DNA of 64,000 bases from Arsenophonus sp052171275 (GTDB taxonomy: Bacteria; Pseudomonadota; Gammaproteobacteria; Enterobacterales; Enterobacteriaceae). The notes below the pieces were generated by a model. The model saw only the letters and a list, made by a program, of their open reading frames with translations, had not been told where the DNA came from and did no database searches. The position numbers and the translations under genes were made by a program. Shown here in pieces: positions 1 through 12,524 of the stretch (the stretch's first letter is position 1; each line of letters begins with the position of its first letter). The stretch covers positions 992,001-1,056,000 of the forward strand of contig CM125795.1 in assembly GCA_052171275.1 (NCBI GenBank). Reading direction: 5' to 3'.

Positions 1-2863
1 AAAACTAACAATATCTTGAGTTTTTTTATAAAAAAAGTTTCTTATTATTTATCATAATATATATTTAATATAACAATTATAAATTGTAGATTAGCTTTTT
101 TTATATGTTTTTCTTTTTAAAAAATTTATTACTTTAATAAAAGTAATAAAGATTTAATATTTAGTTATTTAAAAATATATTCTAAATATATATAAATAGT
201 ATATAATCCTATTAATAAATTTCAGTTATATCTAAAGTATAAATTTTATTGATTTTTCATTATTTGAATTAATATTTTTTATGCATACTTAGAAAATAAG
301 TTTTTTAGATTTGTATTTTTATTATTATGATATTAATAAAAATTTCTAATTAATAAAATATTTTATTATCGATGATTTAGTTAAAAAAATAAAAACTTAG
401 TAATCTTTTATATTCTATAAAGAATTTATTAAGTGAATAATATATAATATTTATTTTAACTTGAAGTAATAATATTAATAATTTTAAAATATTTAACTTA
501 TTAAATTTAATAAATAAACTAGATTGTTACAGTTTATCTATTGAGATATAAATAGACTTTTTTATATAGTTGAAACATTTAAATCATTAAACTATTATTA
601 GTTAATGATTGTATTTTATATATTGTTATATAACTAAATATTAGTTACTTATCAAATATTAATTTCAAAAAATATGAATAAATATTTTTTGAAATTAATA
701 TTTATATTTTTAAAAGTTTCATTATAAAATTAATATAAAAATTACGATTAATTATAATATTAACATAAAAATATTAATCTCTTATTTAAATAAATATAAT
801 AAGAATATTTAATTAGTTTTATTAACAAATAAATAAATTTATTAAAATAACATATGTTTTATAAAATTATTAAAATAAATTATTAATAAATTAAAACTGA
901 ATAATATCATATCTAGTTAAAAACAATAATTTAACTTATATATTATATTAATCTTATCATGAAAATTAATCAATCAATTTATTTTAAAAATATTATAAGT
1001 AAAGAGTCAAACACATAACTATACTAAATAGTATTTTGATAAATTTAATTATTTACACTATTTTAATAAAAATAATTATAATGAATGATTTTATTAATAT
1101 TTAAAGTTAAATTAGCATTTTTTTAATATTAATATATGCATATGTATTTATAAATTTTAATATAAAGATATTCGTTTTATATAAAAACTCTTTTTAACAA
1201 TAAACTCGATATTATACTTTGACAATCCTATTAGTCATTATAATTAAAAATATATGATATCAATAATTAAACTTAGTTATAAATATAAATATAATAATTA
1301 TATTAAAGAATTTAGTAAATATGAAACTATTTAAGAGTTATTTATTAATAATGAAATATATTTATTTTTAAAATTGAATCTATCAAAAATATATTTTTTA
1401 CTATAAAATAAAATAAAACACTAATATTTATAATTTTAATTATTTATGATTGATTATAGTTTAATTATCATTAATAATGAAAGAATAAAATTAATATCTA
1501 TTATAAGTTATAAAAAAATTTTTTTCATGAATTATAAAAATATTTATTGTATAATATAATAAATAAGATTTGCTAAATATATAGATATTCTGTTTATAAT
1601 TTAAATAATAAAATATATTTCAATATAGTTTATTGAACTAAACATTAAATACTCATAATATACATATATTATATTCTTTAATTATAATGTTATTAAAGAT
1701 ATAGAAAATCTTAATTCAGAAAGATATTTTGATATGTTATTAATTATAAATATGATTTTAATTATTAATATCTGAAAATTAAATTATTATAAATATAATT
1801 TTTTATTCATAAAAAAGTTGAATATAAATTCAAATATAAAAATAAAATAAAAAAATTGAATTTATCAATAGATAATTTACTGTATAAATATAGTTATTCT
1901 TTTATAAAATAAAAGCTTATTTTCAGTTATTGAAATACCTATATAACGTTTATTTATGAAATAAAAAACAAAAACATTTTGATGATATGGAAAATATAAG
2001 TTAATAGTCCAATTTAGATTTTACTAAAACTAAATTTATTAAGAATTTTTTGATTAATGATAAATTATATTTAAAAACAAGATTAATTTTGCTAAGAAAT
2101 ATTTAAAATAATATAAAATATAATAAATCAGTTCATTTATATTATAAAAAATAGAATATTAATTTATTTATAACTAATAAAAAACATAAGATATAATCTT
2201 AAAAATTTTAATTTTAAAGACACTGATGCTATAATGGATTAATAATGTAATTTATTATTCTAATATTATCTTTAATTTCATTTATCTATTTAAATAGATT
2301 AAAACATTAAAATTAAGAATTTTTCTATATGAGTTTAATACCTATAAAAAGAACTATTGGAAATATAATTATAACATTTTAAGAAGTTTATTATTAGATA
2401 TAGTAAATACTATTGTAATTAATATATTGATATTTATATAAGAAATTATAAATAATTTTTAACAAAATATTATAAATAATTAATATATTTAAATACTTAT
2501 TATTAAATAAGTATAAATAATAATTTTCCATGTATATAAATAGAATCAATTAAAGTTGAAGACATGAGTATAAAATATTTTTTAAAAAAATCGTTTCTAA
2601 ATTTATAGTATAAAATATTTATCAACTTTATTATCAATAACTACTAATTTATGTAATGATGTTTATTATTTTAACGAATACCTTTAAAATTATTTAATTG
2701 ATATAGTTTTAAAGATGTTTTCAACTTATTCATTATTTTTATATACTACTGTATTTAATTGTAATTAATAAGAAATATTTAATAAATTAAATAATAAAAT
2801 TTAATTTAATATTTAATATTCATATGTTATTATAAATATATAAAATAAATTGGAAAAAATAAA
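1..2863. other. Gene-free AT-rich spacer
   Basis: No open frame of credible length or composition was found on either strand, and no RNA gene was recognised. The sequence is almost only A and T, with stops in all frames. The one structured element is the inverted repeat at 654-703. Just before ahpC there is no strong Shine-Dalgarno, only a GGAAA run about ten bases before the ATG. By analogy with the recognisable fossils further right, this may be a heavily decayed former gene region, but I cannot read any gene in it. Confidence 0.7.
654..703. repeat. Long perfect inverted repeat (22-bp arms)
   Basis: Positions 654-675 are exactly complementary to 682-703, with a 6-base loop between. The arms contain a run of A (left) or T (right) and one G:C pair, and no flanking bases extend the match. 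There is no gene within 2 kb, so a terminator role is not obvious. It is one of more than a dozen long palindromes in the spacers of this window. Confidence 0.8.
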
Positions 2864-3451
2864 ATGTCTTTGATCAATACAAAAATTAAACCTTTTAAAA
2901 ACACTGCCTTTAGAAATGGAAAATTTATAGATATATCTGAAAATGATATTAAAGATAAATGGAATATTTTTTTCTTTTATCCAGCTGATTTTACTTTTGT
3001 TTGCCCAACTGAATTAGGTGATTTAGCTGATCACTATGATGAATTACAGAAATTAAATGTTGAAATTTATTCCATTTCAACAGATACTCATTTCGCTCAT
3101 AAAGAATGGCATAGTAATTCAAAGACAATTAGTAAAATTAAATATACTATGATCGGCGATCCTAATTGGACATTAACTCGTAATTTTGAAGTAATGCGTA
3201 AATATCAAGAAAATAATCAAGAGAAGGAATTAGGTTTAGCGGATCGCGCTACATTTATTATTGATCCAAAAGGTATTATTCAATTTGTTGAAATTATATC
3301 GGAAAATATTGGGCGCGATGTTTCTGATTTATTAAGAAAAATAAAAGCTATACAATATATCGCAACTCATCCAGGAGAAGTTTGTCCAGCTAAATGGAAT
3401 GAAGGGAAACTAACAATATCTCCTTCAATCAATTTGGTAGGAAAAATTTAA
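2864..3451 (+). CDS. ahpC: Alkyl hydroperoxide reductase subunit C (2-Cys peroxiredoxin)
   Basis: Cytosolic peroxidase that reduces hydrogen peroxide and alkyl hydroperoxides. The 195-residue protein matches the E. coli AhpC family from its first residues (MSLINTKI) to its last (LVGKI). The peroxidatic cysteine is Cys47 in the FVCPTE motif and the resolving cysteine is about Cys174 in GEVCPAKW, so the catalytic pair is intact. It is about eight residues longer than the usual 187; the extra residues are lysine-, glutamate- and asparagine-rich and lie near 117-126, just before GLADRATF. In relatives the dedicated reductase AhpF is encoded next; here only a decayed remnant of it seems to follow, so AhpC may depend on another thiol reductant. 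A hairpin terminator lies about 110 bases downstream. The family call is secure; the redox partner is inference. Confidence 0.97.
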   Translation: MSLINTKIKPFKNTAFRNGKFIDISENDIKDKWNIFFFYPADFTFVCPTELGDLADHYDELQKLNVEIYSISTDTHFAHKEWHSNSKTISKIKYTMIGDPNWTLTRNFEVMRKYQENNQEKELGLADRATFIIDPKGIIQFVEIISENIGRDVSDLLRKIKAIQYIATHPGEVCPAKWNEGKLTISPSINLVGKI

Positions 3452-3562
3452 TAAAAATTTTAAAAATAATTTTATTGTATTTTATTCAATTTCAACTTTT
3501 TTCTTTAAAAAAGAAGTTGTGAAACACAATACATTATCAATGTATTAGATGTAAGTAAAATT

Positions 3563-3604
3563 AAAAAGATATTAATTTCTATTAAGTAGAATTAATATCT
3601 TTTT
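3563..3604 (+). terminator. Probable intrinsic terminator after ahpC
   Basis: The 14-bp arms 3563-3576 and 3591-3604 are perfect complements, and four more pairs form inside them if one T is bulged. The 3' arm ends in CTTTTT. Distance and orientation fit ahpC. The stem is AT-rich, so its strength is uncertain. Confidence 0.6.
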
Positions 3605-3923
3605 AAATAAAATATTTTAAATTATTCATAACATATATTATTTTATGTTTATTTAATATAAAATACGATAATTAAATTATATATTATAATTACTATTTTT
3701 ATCTATTTTGGTTTGATATTTTCTATTTTAAATATAAAATTTTATATAATTAATATATATTTTATTTCATATTTAAATAGTAGTATTTTATGTAGAAAAA
3801 TTCTTAGATATTTAATAATATAAATTAAATTGATTATTTGTTATTTAATTTAATTCAATGTTAAATAAATAATCTTTCTTTATTAATATAAAAATGTTTT
3901 TTCAGAAAATAGTATATTCATAC

Positions 3924-5489
3924 TAATAAAAATATTTTATAATAATAAATATATTAATCTTTTTCTTTTTTCTATAATCTTTATGTTTGATAAACAATAT
4001 TACTATATCTAGTAAAATATTTTGATAAAATAATCAATATTTTTTAAATTTTAATTTAATTGAAAATTTTTTTAAAATTTCATAATTAAATTTATATCTG
4101 AAATTACTAATATCTTTCTTTAATTTCTCTAAATTAAATATATATGATTAGTAAAGCGATCAAAATTAAGATTAATAGAGTTTGTTAACATTAATTCTTA
4201 TGAATTTATAAATTTTATTTTGAAAAAATATATTTTAATTAATTAACGGTTTGTTTTCATCTGCAATATCATTATTAATATTATTAAATATTAATTAATT
4301 TCCTTTTTCTAGTTAAATTAAATTAATTTATAATTTCTTATTTTAAATATTTCTTTATATTATTTTTATTTATAGAACTTAATTTTATTAATATTAACAG
4401 TTAATATTAATTCTGTTAAATAAAATCTCTTTAAATTTTACTCTTTATAATATAAATAATTTTATTATAAACAATATAATATATTGTTTTAATTATATTT
4501 TAGATAATTTTTATCTTTTAATCAACTTTAATAATTTTTAAATTTAAAATATTTATATCAAGGTCATTAATATGATATATGTTGTCTTGATAGATATTTG
4601 AAGTATATATATTATAATTTATTATTTGATAAATAAAATATATATACTTTTAAAATTTAAATTAAAAATATATTCAATTTTTTTTTGAATAAAGCCTCTA
4701 TTTATAGACTTTTAACATTATATAGTAGAAATAAAAAGATCAAAATAAAGTAATTTATTTCTATAATAATATGATAAATATAACTAAAAATAAGAAATAT
4801 TAATACTTATGATTTAATTTTATAAATTAAAATCTTCTATTTTATAGAATATAAATATAATATGTGAATTCATATATTTATGATAATATTGATTATTATA
4901 TTTTTATGAATTTTTATAACTTATAATTATAAAAAATAAAATAAAAAATAATTTTATATATTGAATTAGTATTCTACTAATATCCACTTAATTAAATTAA
5001 TTATAATTTTATTTTTATTTATATTATAGTCTATAAAATCAATTTACAATTTATTAAATTGAAAAAATATTTTATAAAATATTAAAAAAATAATAATACT
5101 GTTTTTAAAATTATTATTATTCTAATGTTAATTCAGAAAAAATATTTTTTAGCTTTAAAATATTGAATAAAATTTAATAAAATTATATATATTTTTTTAT
5201 TAATATTTTTTATAAAAAAGCTATTAATCTAAAGTTAAATAAAAAATTATAGAATTTATAAAAACAACTTGATATTTAAAAAGATATGTATAATTTATAA
5301 AAATTAGTTTTTATTATTTTATCTTTATATATTTTATATTATTTTCTTAAAAATAAACAGTATTTTATTGACTAACAGGTTATAATTATAAATATACATT
5401 TTTTATTAAATTTATCAAAATATTTATTTGTCAAAATACTTTAATGATTAAATGATTATGCGCTTTTTATATTTTCATAAAGTATTAAT
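3924..5489 (+). pseudogene. ahpF: Probable fossil of ahpF (AhpC reductase subunit F)
   Basis: There is no open frame here, but three things point to a dead ahpF. It is the gene normally following ahpC. Reading frame 2 just before 5489 gives, in order, a stop, Leu, Cys, Ala, Phe, Tyr, Ile, Phe, Ile, Lys and a terminal stop, which lines up with the AhpF C-terminus S-L-S-A-F-D-Y-L-I-R through single-base changes such as TCA to TGA, GAT to TAT and CTT to TTT. Upstream in the same frame an I-x-I block aligns with the conserved K-Q-I-I-I of AhpF. The frame ends four bases before a clean terminator. The start given is only the E. coli length (521 codons) counted back; I could not read the N-terminus or the CxxC motif. 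The loss of AhpF function is clear because no intact frame exists; the identity is moderately supported. Confidence 0.42.
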
Positions 5490-5492
5490 TAT

Positions 5493-5518
5493 GTGAGAAT
5501 TAAATTCTCACTTTTTTT
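5493..5518 (+). terminator. Intact Rho-independent terminator with no live gene upstream
   Basis: Nine-base arms (5493-5501 and 5503-5511, GTGAGAATT and its complement) with a single-base loop are followed by seven Ts. It is the best intrinsic terminator shape in the window. The nearest intact upstream gene ends 2 kb away; it fits the end of the ahpF fossil. On the other strand there is no T tract. Confidence 0.75.
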
Positions 5519-6150
5519 ACGAAAATTCATAATATAACAATTATTCTAATTGTTTCATATATTATTAATTTCAAGAAAATTTATTAATAAAGTGATACTC
5601 CAATAATTAAGAACTTATTAATTATTATTTTTTTTGAGATAAAAATTTATCTTTAGGTTAAAATATATTCTTATGATAATATCATACAATTTGATAATTT
5701 TAAGTTACATAACTTACATATCATAAATAATTTCAAAGATTCATTATAAACATATATTTATTTAAAGTTAAATCTCCATTCACTAATGAAACTGATACTA
5801 TTATAAACTTATAAATATATATAAAAGAATATATTTATAAGCGATTAGTTAATGATAGATTCTTTTACTTAATCATATATATACATTGAATAAAAAATAT
5901 ATAATCCATTGGCATAATTGTTAATAATCGATATATAATTCTAATATTAGTTTTATATTAGATAAGTTAATATGCTAATCTTAAAATATTTATTTTTGTT
6001 TTAAAATTAACTAAGAAGATTTATTCATAATGAAGTAATAAATATTAAAAATAATTTAAGTATAATATGTACAATGGTATAAAATTCCTTACGATATTTA
6101 TTTGAAATCTATAAATAAACTTCATTCATATATATTCCACGTTGTGTTAT
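5519..6150. other. Spacer between the ahpF and lpxL fossils
   Basis: No open frame or RNA gene recognised. Base composition is AT-dominated and rises in G+C towards the lpxL fossil. Any promoter for the former acyltransferase gene would have lain here, but none can be picked out. Confidence 0.5.
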
Positions 6151-7065
6151 ATAAAATTATAATCATCAGTGAATGCAATGATGAAAAATCTTGAGCTTTA
6201 GGTTAAATGAATAGTGCTTATCACTTTAACATTATTATTTTTAATCTTAAAAAAAATAACAAATCAAATCATTAAAATAATAAAACATATTTGGATTGCT
6301 ATATTAATTTGCGAACGTAAACGTTTTTAAGTAACTTTCTGGATTTATTCTTATCATAAATTAAAATTTCTCAATTATTAATATTATAAAATTAAAGAAG
6401 TTAATTTATATTATTATTGATTTTCCATCAAGATATTAATCTACAAAATTTATTTTTTTCTATAATGAGTTACATATTATAGTAAAGTTTGTCAATTATC
6501 ATATTTAAATTAGATTTAGAATTTTTATAAGAAAACTGATATTTTTAAAATAAAGATTTAATATGTTTTACTTATCGAGACCTCGTATTAATAAATCATA
6601 TAACTTATGTATTTTGGTATGAACAGACATTAATATATGTTCCATGTAAAACAACTATTATCTATTAAATTATAAAACTTTAGAAAATGTTTAAACAAAA
6701 AACATATTTTAGATTAATGATACAATAATCTTAAATATTAATATTCTCATTAGTTTGTAACCATAGTATTCTAACTATAATACATAGATGATCAATATCA
6801 TATTAAACAAATCATTAAATATTTCAAAACTAGTAATCTAATTAGCATTTTGATATTTATTTTTAATAAAAAACTCTCATATCATTTATAAGAATAATTA
6901 TATTATAGCCTAACGATACCAGAATAATTTGATAGTTATTATATTTTATATAAGAATTGAGATTATATTAACTAATTATTAAAGAACAATGTTATTAGCT
7001 TATTTAGTTGGATTATACGATAAGTTAACAAGATTAGAAATAAAATAACATATTCTAATAATTTA
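6151..7065 (+). pseudogene. lpxL: Fossil of an LpxL-family lipid A late acyltransferase
   Basis: LpxL adds a secondary acyl chain to Kdo2-lipid A at the inner membrane. The frame beginning at 6151 (ATA in place of ATG) can be followed to 7065, close to the 306-codon length of E. coli LpxL, but carries many stops. The N-terminal Y-W-L-T-W-L is read as L-stop-V-K-stop-I, with both Trp codons turned into stops. Mid-protein, Phe-Gly-Met survives (about 6616-6624), followed by N-K-K-H-I-L-D against S-N-K-S-M-L-D. Near the end, Y-I-N-stop-L-L-K-N-N-V-I aligns with Y-M-N-K-I-I-E-K-E-I-M, a Trp is kept at 7009-7011 and K-I-R matches K-T-R. The catalytic His region is destroyed. Net length change is about three codons. 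LpxP is the nearest alternative paralogue; FGM and the SNKSMLD segment favour LpxL. The alignment is against family sequences from memory. Confidence 0.68.
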
Positions 7066-8693
7066 AAATAATACGCATATAAAAATTTTAATAAAATTTA
7101 AAAAATTGAAATTATAAATAATTATAAATCACTACTTTTATTAAATAAATTATTAAAATATAACTATATTTTAATAATTATTGCAATATCAGATATTTCT
7201 AATAAAATTTATATTACTTTAATAAATTTAATTAAATTAGCAAATTCTTCTTGACATAAATTTATACTTTATCATAGCATCATACTATGAAATTTCTATC
7301 TCAACATTATTATAAAATTACAAGATAAAGTCTAATGTTTTAGTATTTTTATAAAGTAATTAATAAGTATTATGGAAATTAATATCAATATTGATATTAG
7401 TAAGTTTATAATATTCTTTTTATAAAATAAAATATGATTGGAATATCATTTAATATAATTAAATGATATAATCAATACTAACTTTAAAAAGTAATGTTTT
7501 AAATATACCAATTTAATCCACTTAATAGAGTCATAACAATGATATAGCATTTTTACTTCAATGAATGATATAAAACCAACGAATAAAAAAAATCTTTTTT
7601 TGCAATTTATCTATATCATATTAATATAAATTACTTAATTTTAAAATTAGATAAACATATTTTTTTAAAAAATATAGTTTAATAAATAAACTATATTATA
7701 GTAATTAATTTTATATAGTGAATAACTTAAATTCAACTTTATAAAATTATCGTTATAAGTTAAAAAAATAATATTTATTAATTTTAATCAATTATATAAA
7801 ATAAAATTATAATTATTAATTGACTTATATATTTTTTATAAAAAATATATAACTAAATTTAAATAAGTAATTATATCTAAAATGCACTGATATTGACATA
7901 TTTATTTTTTAAATTATCTACTAATTATCTAAGAAAATATTATTAAATATAATAAGCTTAACTTTAACTATATATCTAATTTAGAATAATATGTTATTTT
8001 ATATCTTACGAATAAAAGTAATTTAATAAATTAAATAAGATTAAACAATCTTTATATTAAAAAAATAAATAATTTTGTATTTTTTTGAAAAAAATTGTAT
8101 TAATTTTAATTTTAAGTAGATCTTAAAATATCATATAATTTTATAATTTAACATTTATTTAAATTATAAACTTTAGATTAGTACATAAATCTATTTAATC
8201 TATTTTAATATTAAAACCATATATAAAAGATAATGTAAATTATTTTATTAAAATTTAGTAACCAATGATATGATATATATCAAGAAAAATTTAAATTTAA
8301 TTATATAAAAATTTATTTATGATATTAATAAAATTAATTTATTAAATGAATTAAAGTTAGATATATTAAATATAATATATACAATAATTTTCATATTAAC
8401 AATTATTATAATTTAAATTATTTCTTACTTAAAAATAAAATATATAGATAATAATTTGATTGTTAATAAAAAACATTATAATATATTTTCTTTGTTATAA
8501 ATAAAAAATACATAAAGTATAAAATAAAATAAAAGATTATATTAATTGTTTATTTAAATCGAATTATGGTTTTTATTTTAATATATCTTTAAACTGAAAT
8601 CAAAATATAATAGAAAAGTTATGCTCTAATAGCTTAAAAATATTATTTGGTGAATTTAATATTCTATTTATATAAATTAAATTTATTATCTTC

Positions 8694-8728
8694 CTCCTAT
8701 ATAATTTATTTAATAAATTATATAGGAG
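8694..8728. repeat. Perfect inverted repeat with GC-bearing ends
   Basis: Fifteen-base arms beginning CTCC and ending GGAG flank a 5-base loop. The G:C pairs at the base make this the most stable spacer hairpin in its neighbourhood. There is no T tract after it, so it is not a typical terminator. Confidence 0.75.
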
Positions 8729-10569
8729 TACATTAATATTTATAGTTCTTAAAGCAGAAAAAATAATTATATAACTATCTATTAATCATTATTAGTAAAT
8801 TTTATAATTTAATATTTTATGGAATATTATAGATTTTACTTTTTTTTAATAAAATGAAATATTTATATATAGAATTTATTTTATACACATTATAAAAGCT
8901 AATATATTAATTAAATTTTATATTTTAAAGTAGAGTAAAAATATTTATAGTTTCTTTAAAAAAATATAAATAATTCAAAGTAATAAAGTGAAATGATGTG
9001 TATAATCTGATTTATTACAAATTTGTTTAAAGATATAAAATATATATATAAATATAACATTTTATAGTATCATAATAAAATTATTTAATATAAAAAATAT
9101 ATTTATATCAATTATTTTTCAACAAAACCCATCTAATATAATTGAAATAAACTTCACTTTTATGTCATGCTCAAATGGTAGTAAAATGAAAAATAAATGT
9201 GTTATATTACCTTGTAAATATTTATAATAAGTTTATTTTTATTTATGCAAATATCATATTACTGATAAATTGATTATTATTGTTATTTATATTAAAAAAA
9301 CATTTATTGACAATAGAGTAGAATAAGAGATAAATATAATTTATTATTAATATTGATGATTGAAGATATAGTTTTATCAAGTTTTCTGAAATTTTATACT
9401 TATTTTAAATATTAAAATTAATAAATTACATCTTTATTCTATTTTGTTTATTTAATATTTTTATGCTTTAATAAGATAAAATCTTATAAATTATAAAAAT
9501 GTTAAGTTTTAAAAACACGCTTAATTTATAAAAATTATTTTTATTTTAGTACATTGAATATATCTCTAAACATAGGAATATATCTATTCTTCGAATCAAT
9601 ATGAAATATTTACAATAATATGTTTTATATATTTATCAAATAAAAGCTTTTTTAAAGAAAAAAGAATTTTAGATTATTGAATTATTATAAACTTTATATC
9701 ACATTATCTTAATATTAATTTTATATATATTTTTAACTAAATGAAGAATATAAAGAATATCCTGAGTTTCAATTTTTAAATTGATATTTAAAATATTATA
9801 CATATTAATGTTTAAATATATAAGTAGTATAATATGTGGAACTTATTATTAGAAGAATTATTAAATATATATGAATGATTTTAAATTTATCACAAAATAT
9901 TTGATTATATAAAATATATTTTTATATAATTATATTTAAGTATTACTATTTTAGTAGTATTTCATCTTTAATTTAGTAAAAATATTTTATTGAAAATTAA
10001 AACTATTATAAGTTTTAATAAAATGGAACTTTTAACATATGATTACAATTAAAATATTGACTTTACTTATTTAAGTATAAAAAAATTCAGCAGACTTGAT
10101 TAACAATTGAAGTTACTTTTAATATATATTATTAAAAACATTTTTTCATAATAAGATTGTATAAGATTTCTTCAGTTATTATAGAAAATATTTTTTACTA
10201 TTTAAATTCATTGTTATAAGTTATTATTCTTTATTTTATATATTTTGTTAATGTAATAATTCTTAGTTGTATTAACTATAATATCACTAATATTCTAATC
10301 ATAGAAAGTAGTAATATTCTATTATTCAAATGATAGAGTTTTATATTTCATATATGAATATAAAGTAATAAAACAAACATAGACAATAAGAACAAATATT
10401 TTATATAATAACAGATATATAGTAAAATTATATTTTATCTATCATTTAAATATAATTAATAAGTTATAAAATAATAATAACTAATTTATAATAATAAAAG
10501 TAATAATAAATATAAAAATTTTATCTAAATTTTCTTTTATAAAATAAATTATATTTACTTTTATTATCT

Positions 10570-10606
10570 ATTCAATTTATTAATCTTAAAGATTAATAAA
10601 TTGAAT
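10570..10606. repeat. Perfect inverted repeat, 18-bp arms
   Basis: Positions 10570-10587 and 10589-10606 are exact complements around a single A. No gene lies within 1.8 kb. Function unknown. Confidence 0.78.
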
Positions 10607-12410
10607 CTTTAGTTAGTAATAATTGTTTTATTAGTTTATTTTATAATAATATTATTTAACATTTTTATTAAAATATATTAAGTATAATATAATCAACAAA
10701 AGTAATTTATTATTTATTGTATTTTTTTTACGATTTATAAAATAATATTTTAAAAGCATGATGCATGAAAATATTAAGTTTAAATAGAAATCATACTACA
10801 GTTAAAATTCAATAGGTATAATAATAAATATACTCCTTAAATACCTTAATAGATACACTTCTTGCTTTTTTATTATTTTATGAGATAGTTAATTTTGATA
10901 TTTAACATTATTTGATTATTTATCATCATAAGATATATAATAAAAATTTTTATTTTTAATAAAATGTCTAAATATTTTAAGAATTAAAACAAAATATTAT
11001 ATAAACACTTTTTAAAAATAAATAATTTTATATAATAAATATTATGTTAAGAGTTGATTATCAATTTTAGATTCTAAAAAAAGTTATTTTTTTTAAATAC
11101 ATTACTATAACAAACAATAATATCATAAATAAAATAATAATTTTCAAGAAAAGAAATATGATCATAAAAATAAAAAAAGATTTATAATAACTAATATTTA
11201 AAATTAATTAAACAATTGATAATATAATAATATTAATAACATATTAACTCAGAAGATAAACAAGTAAGCATAAGAACTCTATGATAAGTTAAAAATGAAA
11301 AAACATTTTAATTATTAGTAAATTATAAAAAATACTTTATTATATTCTCAATTATGTTTATTTAAAATAAAATATTGTAATAAATAAATCTATTATTATT
11401 TTATAACTTTTTTTCTAAAAATAATTCTTATCTTAACCTGATAGAAGATAATTTTATAAAAGTTTTAACAAGGATACTAAACGTGTAAATATAATTATAT
11501 ATAAAGGTAAATTAGAGATAAAATTATTCATATTATATAAAGATATATCTTAGTTCTTAACTATATTAAAAAATATCTATATTATAAATTTAAATAGTTA
11601 ATATCTCTATTGTATAGAGATCGTTTTTCATCAAGATTTCATCTTGTAGTTAACAAATAAAAATATATTAAAAATACATCTAGTTAAATAAAGTAAATAA
11701 AACATATTAATTTTTTAAATCTACTAATTAAAATTAGATCTTATGTTTAAATTTATTTAAAATTTTTATATAAAAGTTTTTAACAAGTCATCATCCATTA
11801 TTTAGTGGTAGAGAAGTTATACCAATTAAAATATCTTAGATCTTAAGTAGCCATAAATAGATATATAACAAAAGATTTTTTAAGTAAATAAATCAAAAAA
11901 AATCAAAAAAAAAGAAAAATGATAAACGTTTAACTAAATAAAACTATTTTATAATATTTTCAGAAATTAAATTTATATATACGATATTAAAACAAAATAT
12001 ATTTATATCTTTATGCATATAAAAAATAAATATAAAACATAAGAAAAGCAAATAGTAGAGGTAATAGAACTATAAAATAGACTAGAATTAAACTATGAAG
12101 ATTAATATTTAATAAAATGAATAATAGACTTATAGATAAAAGATTTTAAACTTTGTGTTTTTATGTTATATTTTTTTTTAAAAAACAAGTTAATATAAAT
12201 AAGATTTATATAACATTGTTTCATTTAAAAGAAATGATTAAAATTATCAATTTATTAAGTAATGTACCTATTAAATATACTTCTAACGAATCTATCAACT
12301 AAGTACTTTAAAAAAAGATATCAGTATTAATAGTTAATAACATTATTAATAATATATTTTAAAATAAATTTTTAAGAGTTAAAATTTCATAATATATTGA
12401 TTTTAAATAA

Positions 12411-12484
12411 TACGCCCTATAGGATTCGAACCTATGATCTACGGCTTAGAAGGCCGTTACTCTATCCAATTGAGCTAAGGGCGC
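12411..12484 (-). tRNA. argU: tRNA-Arg (anticodon UCU)
   Basis: Reading the minus strand gives a complete cloverleaf starting GCGCCCT. The anticodon stem ACGGC/GCCGT closes the loop CTTCTAA with anticodon TCT, and the T arm is ATAGG-TTCGAAT-CCTAT. It decodes AGA and AGG, codons expected to be frequent in an AT-rich genome. It closely resembles E. coli argU, which also lies near folD. Two departures: the first pair is G1-U72 rather than G-C, and the D stem has one G-U pair. The sequence after the discriminator A continues TTAT, so CCA is not encoded and must be added by nucleotidyltransferase. It is the only tRNA recognised here. Confidence 0.96.
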
Positions 12485-12524
12485 TTAGAAATAAAAGCTT
12501 ATTAATAATAAAAAATATTTTCAT

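Larger units (their letters stand above)
7066..12410. other. 5.3-kb gene-free AT-rich spacer
   Basis: No intact gene seen. It holds two long palindromes (8694-8728 and 10570-10606) and two exact matches to the DnaA-box consensus TTATNCACA (8881-8889 plus strand, 8997-9005 minus strand) that I do not accept as an origin. Slightly G+C-richer patches at about 9110-9200 and 11440-11900 may be decayed genes, but no product could be read. Confidence 0.65.

Noticed and set aside
8640..9200. Chromosomal origin of replication
   Set aside because: Only two DnaA-box matches, no GATC cluster and no dnaA, mnmG or other origin-linked gene nearby.
9575..9600. TTCGAATC resembling a tRNA T-loop
   Set aside because: The flanking bases do not form a T stem and no anticodon arm or acceptor stem lies at the right distance.
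11795..11860. TTAGTGGTAGAG resembling a tRNA D arm
   Set aside because: No anticodon stem, T arm or acceptor pairing could be completed.
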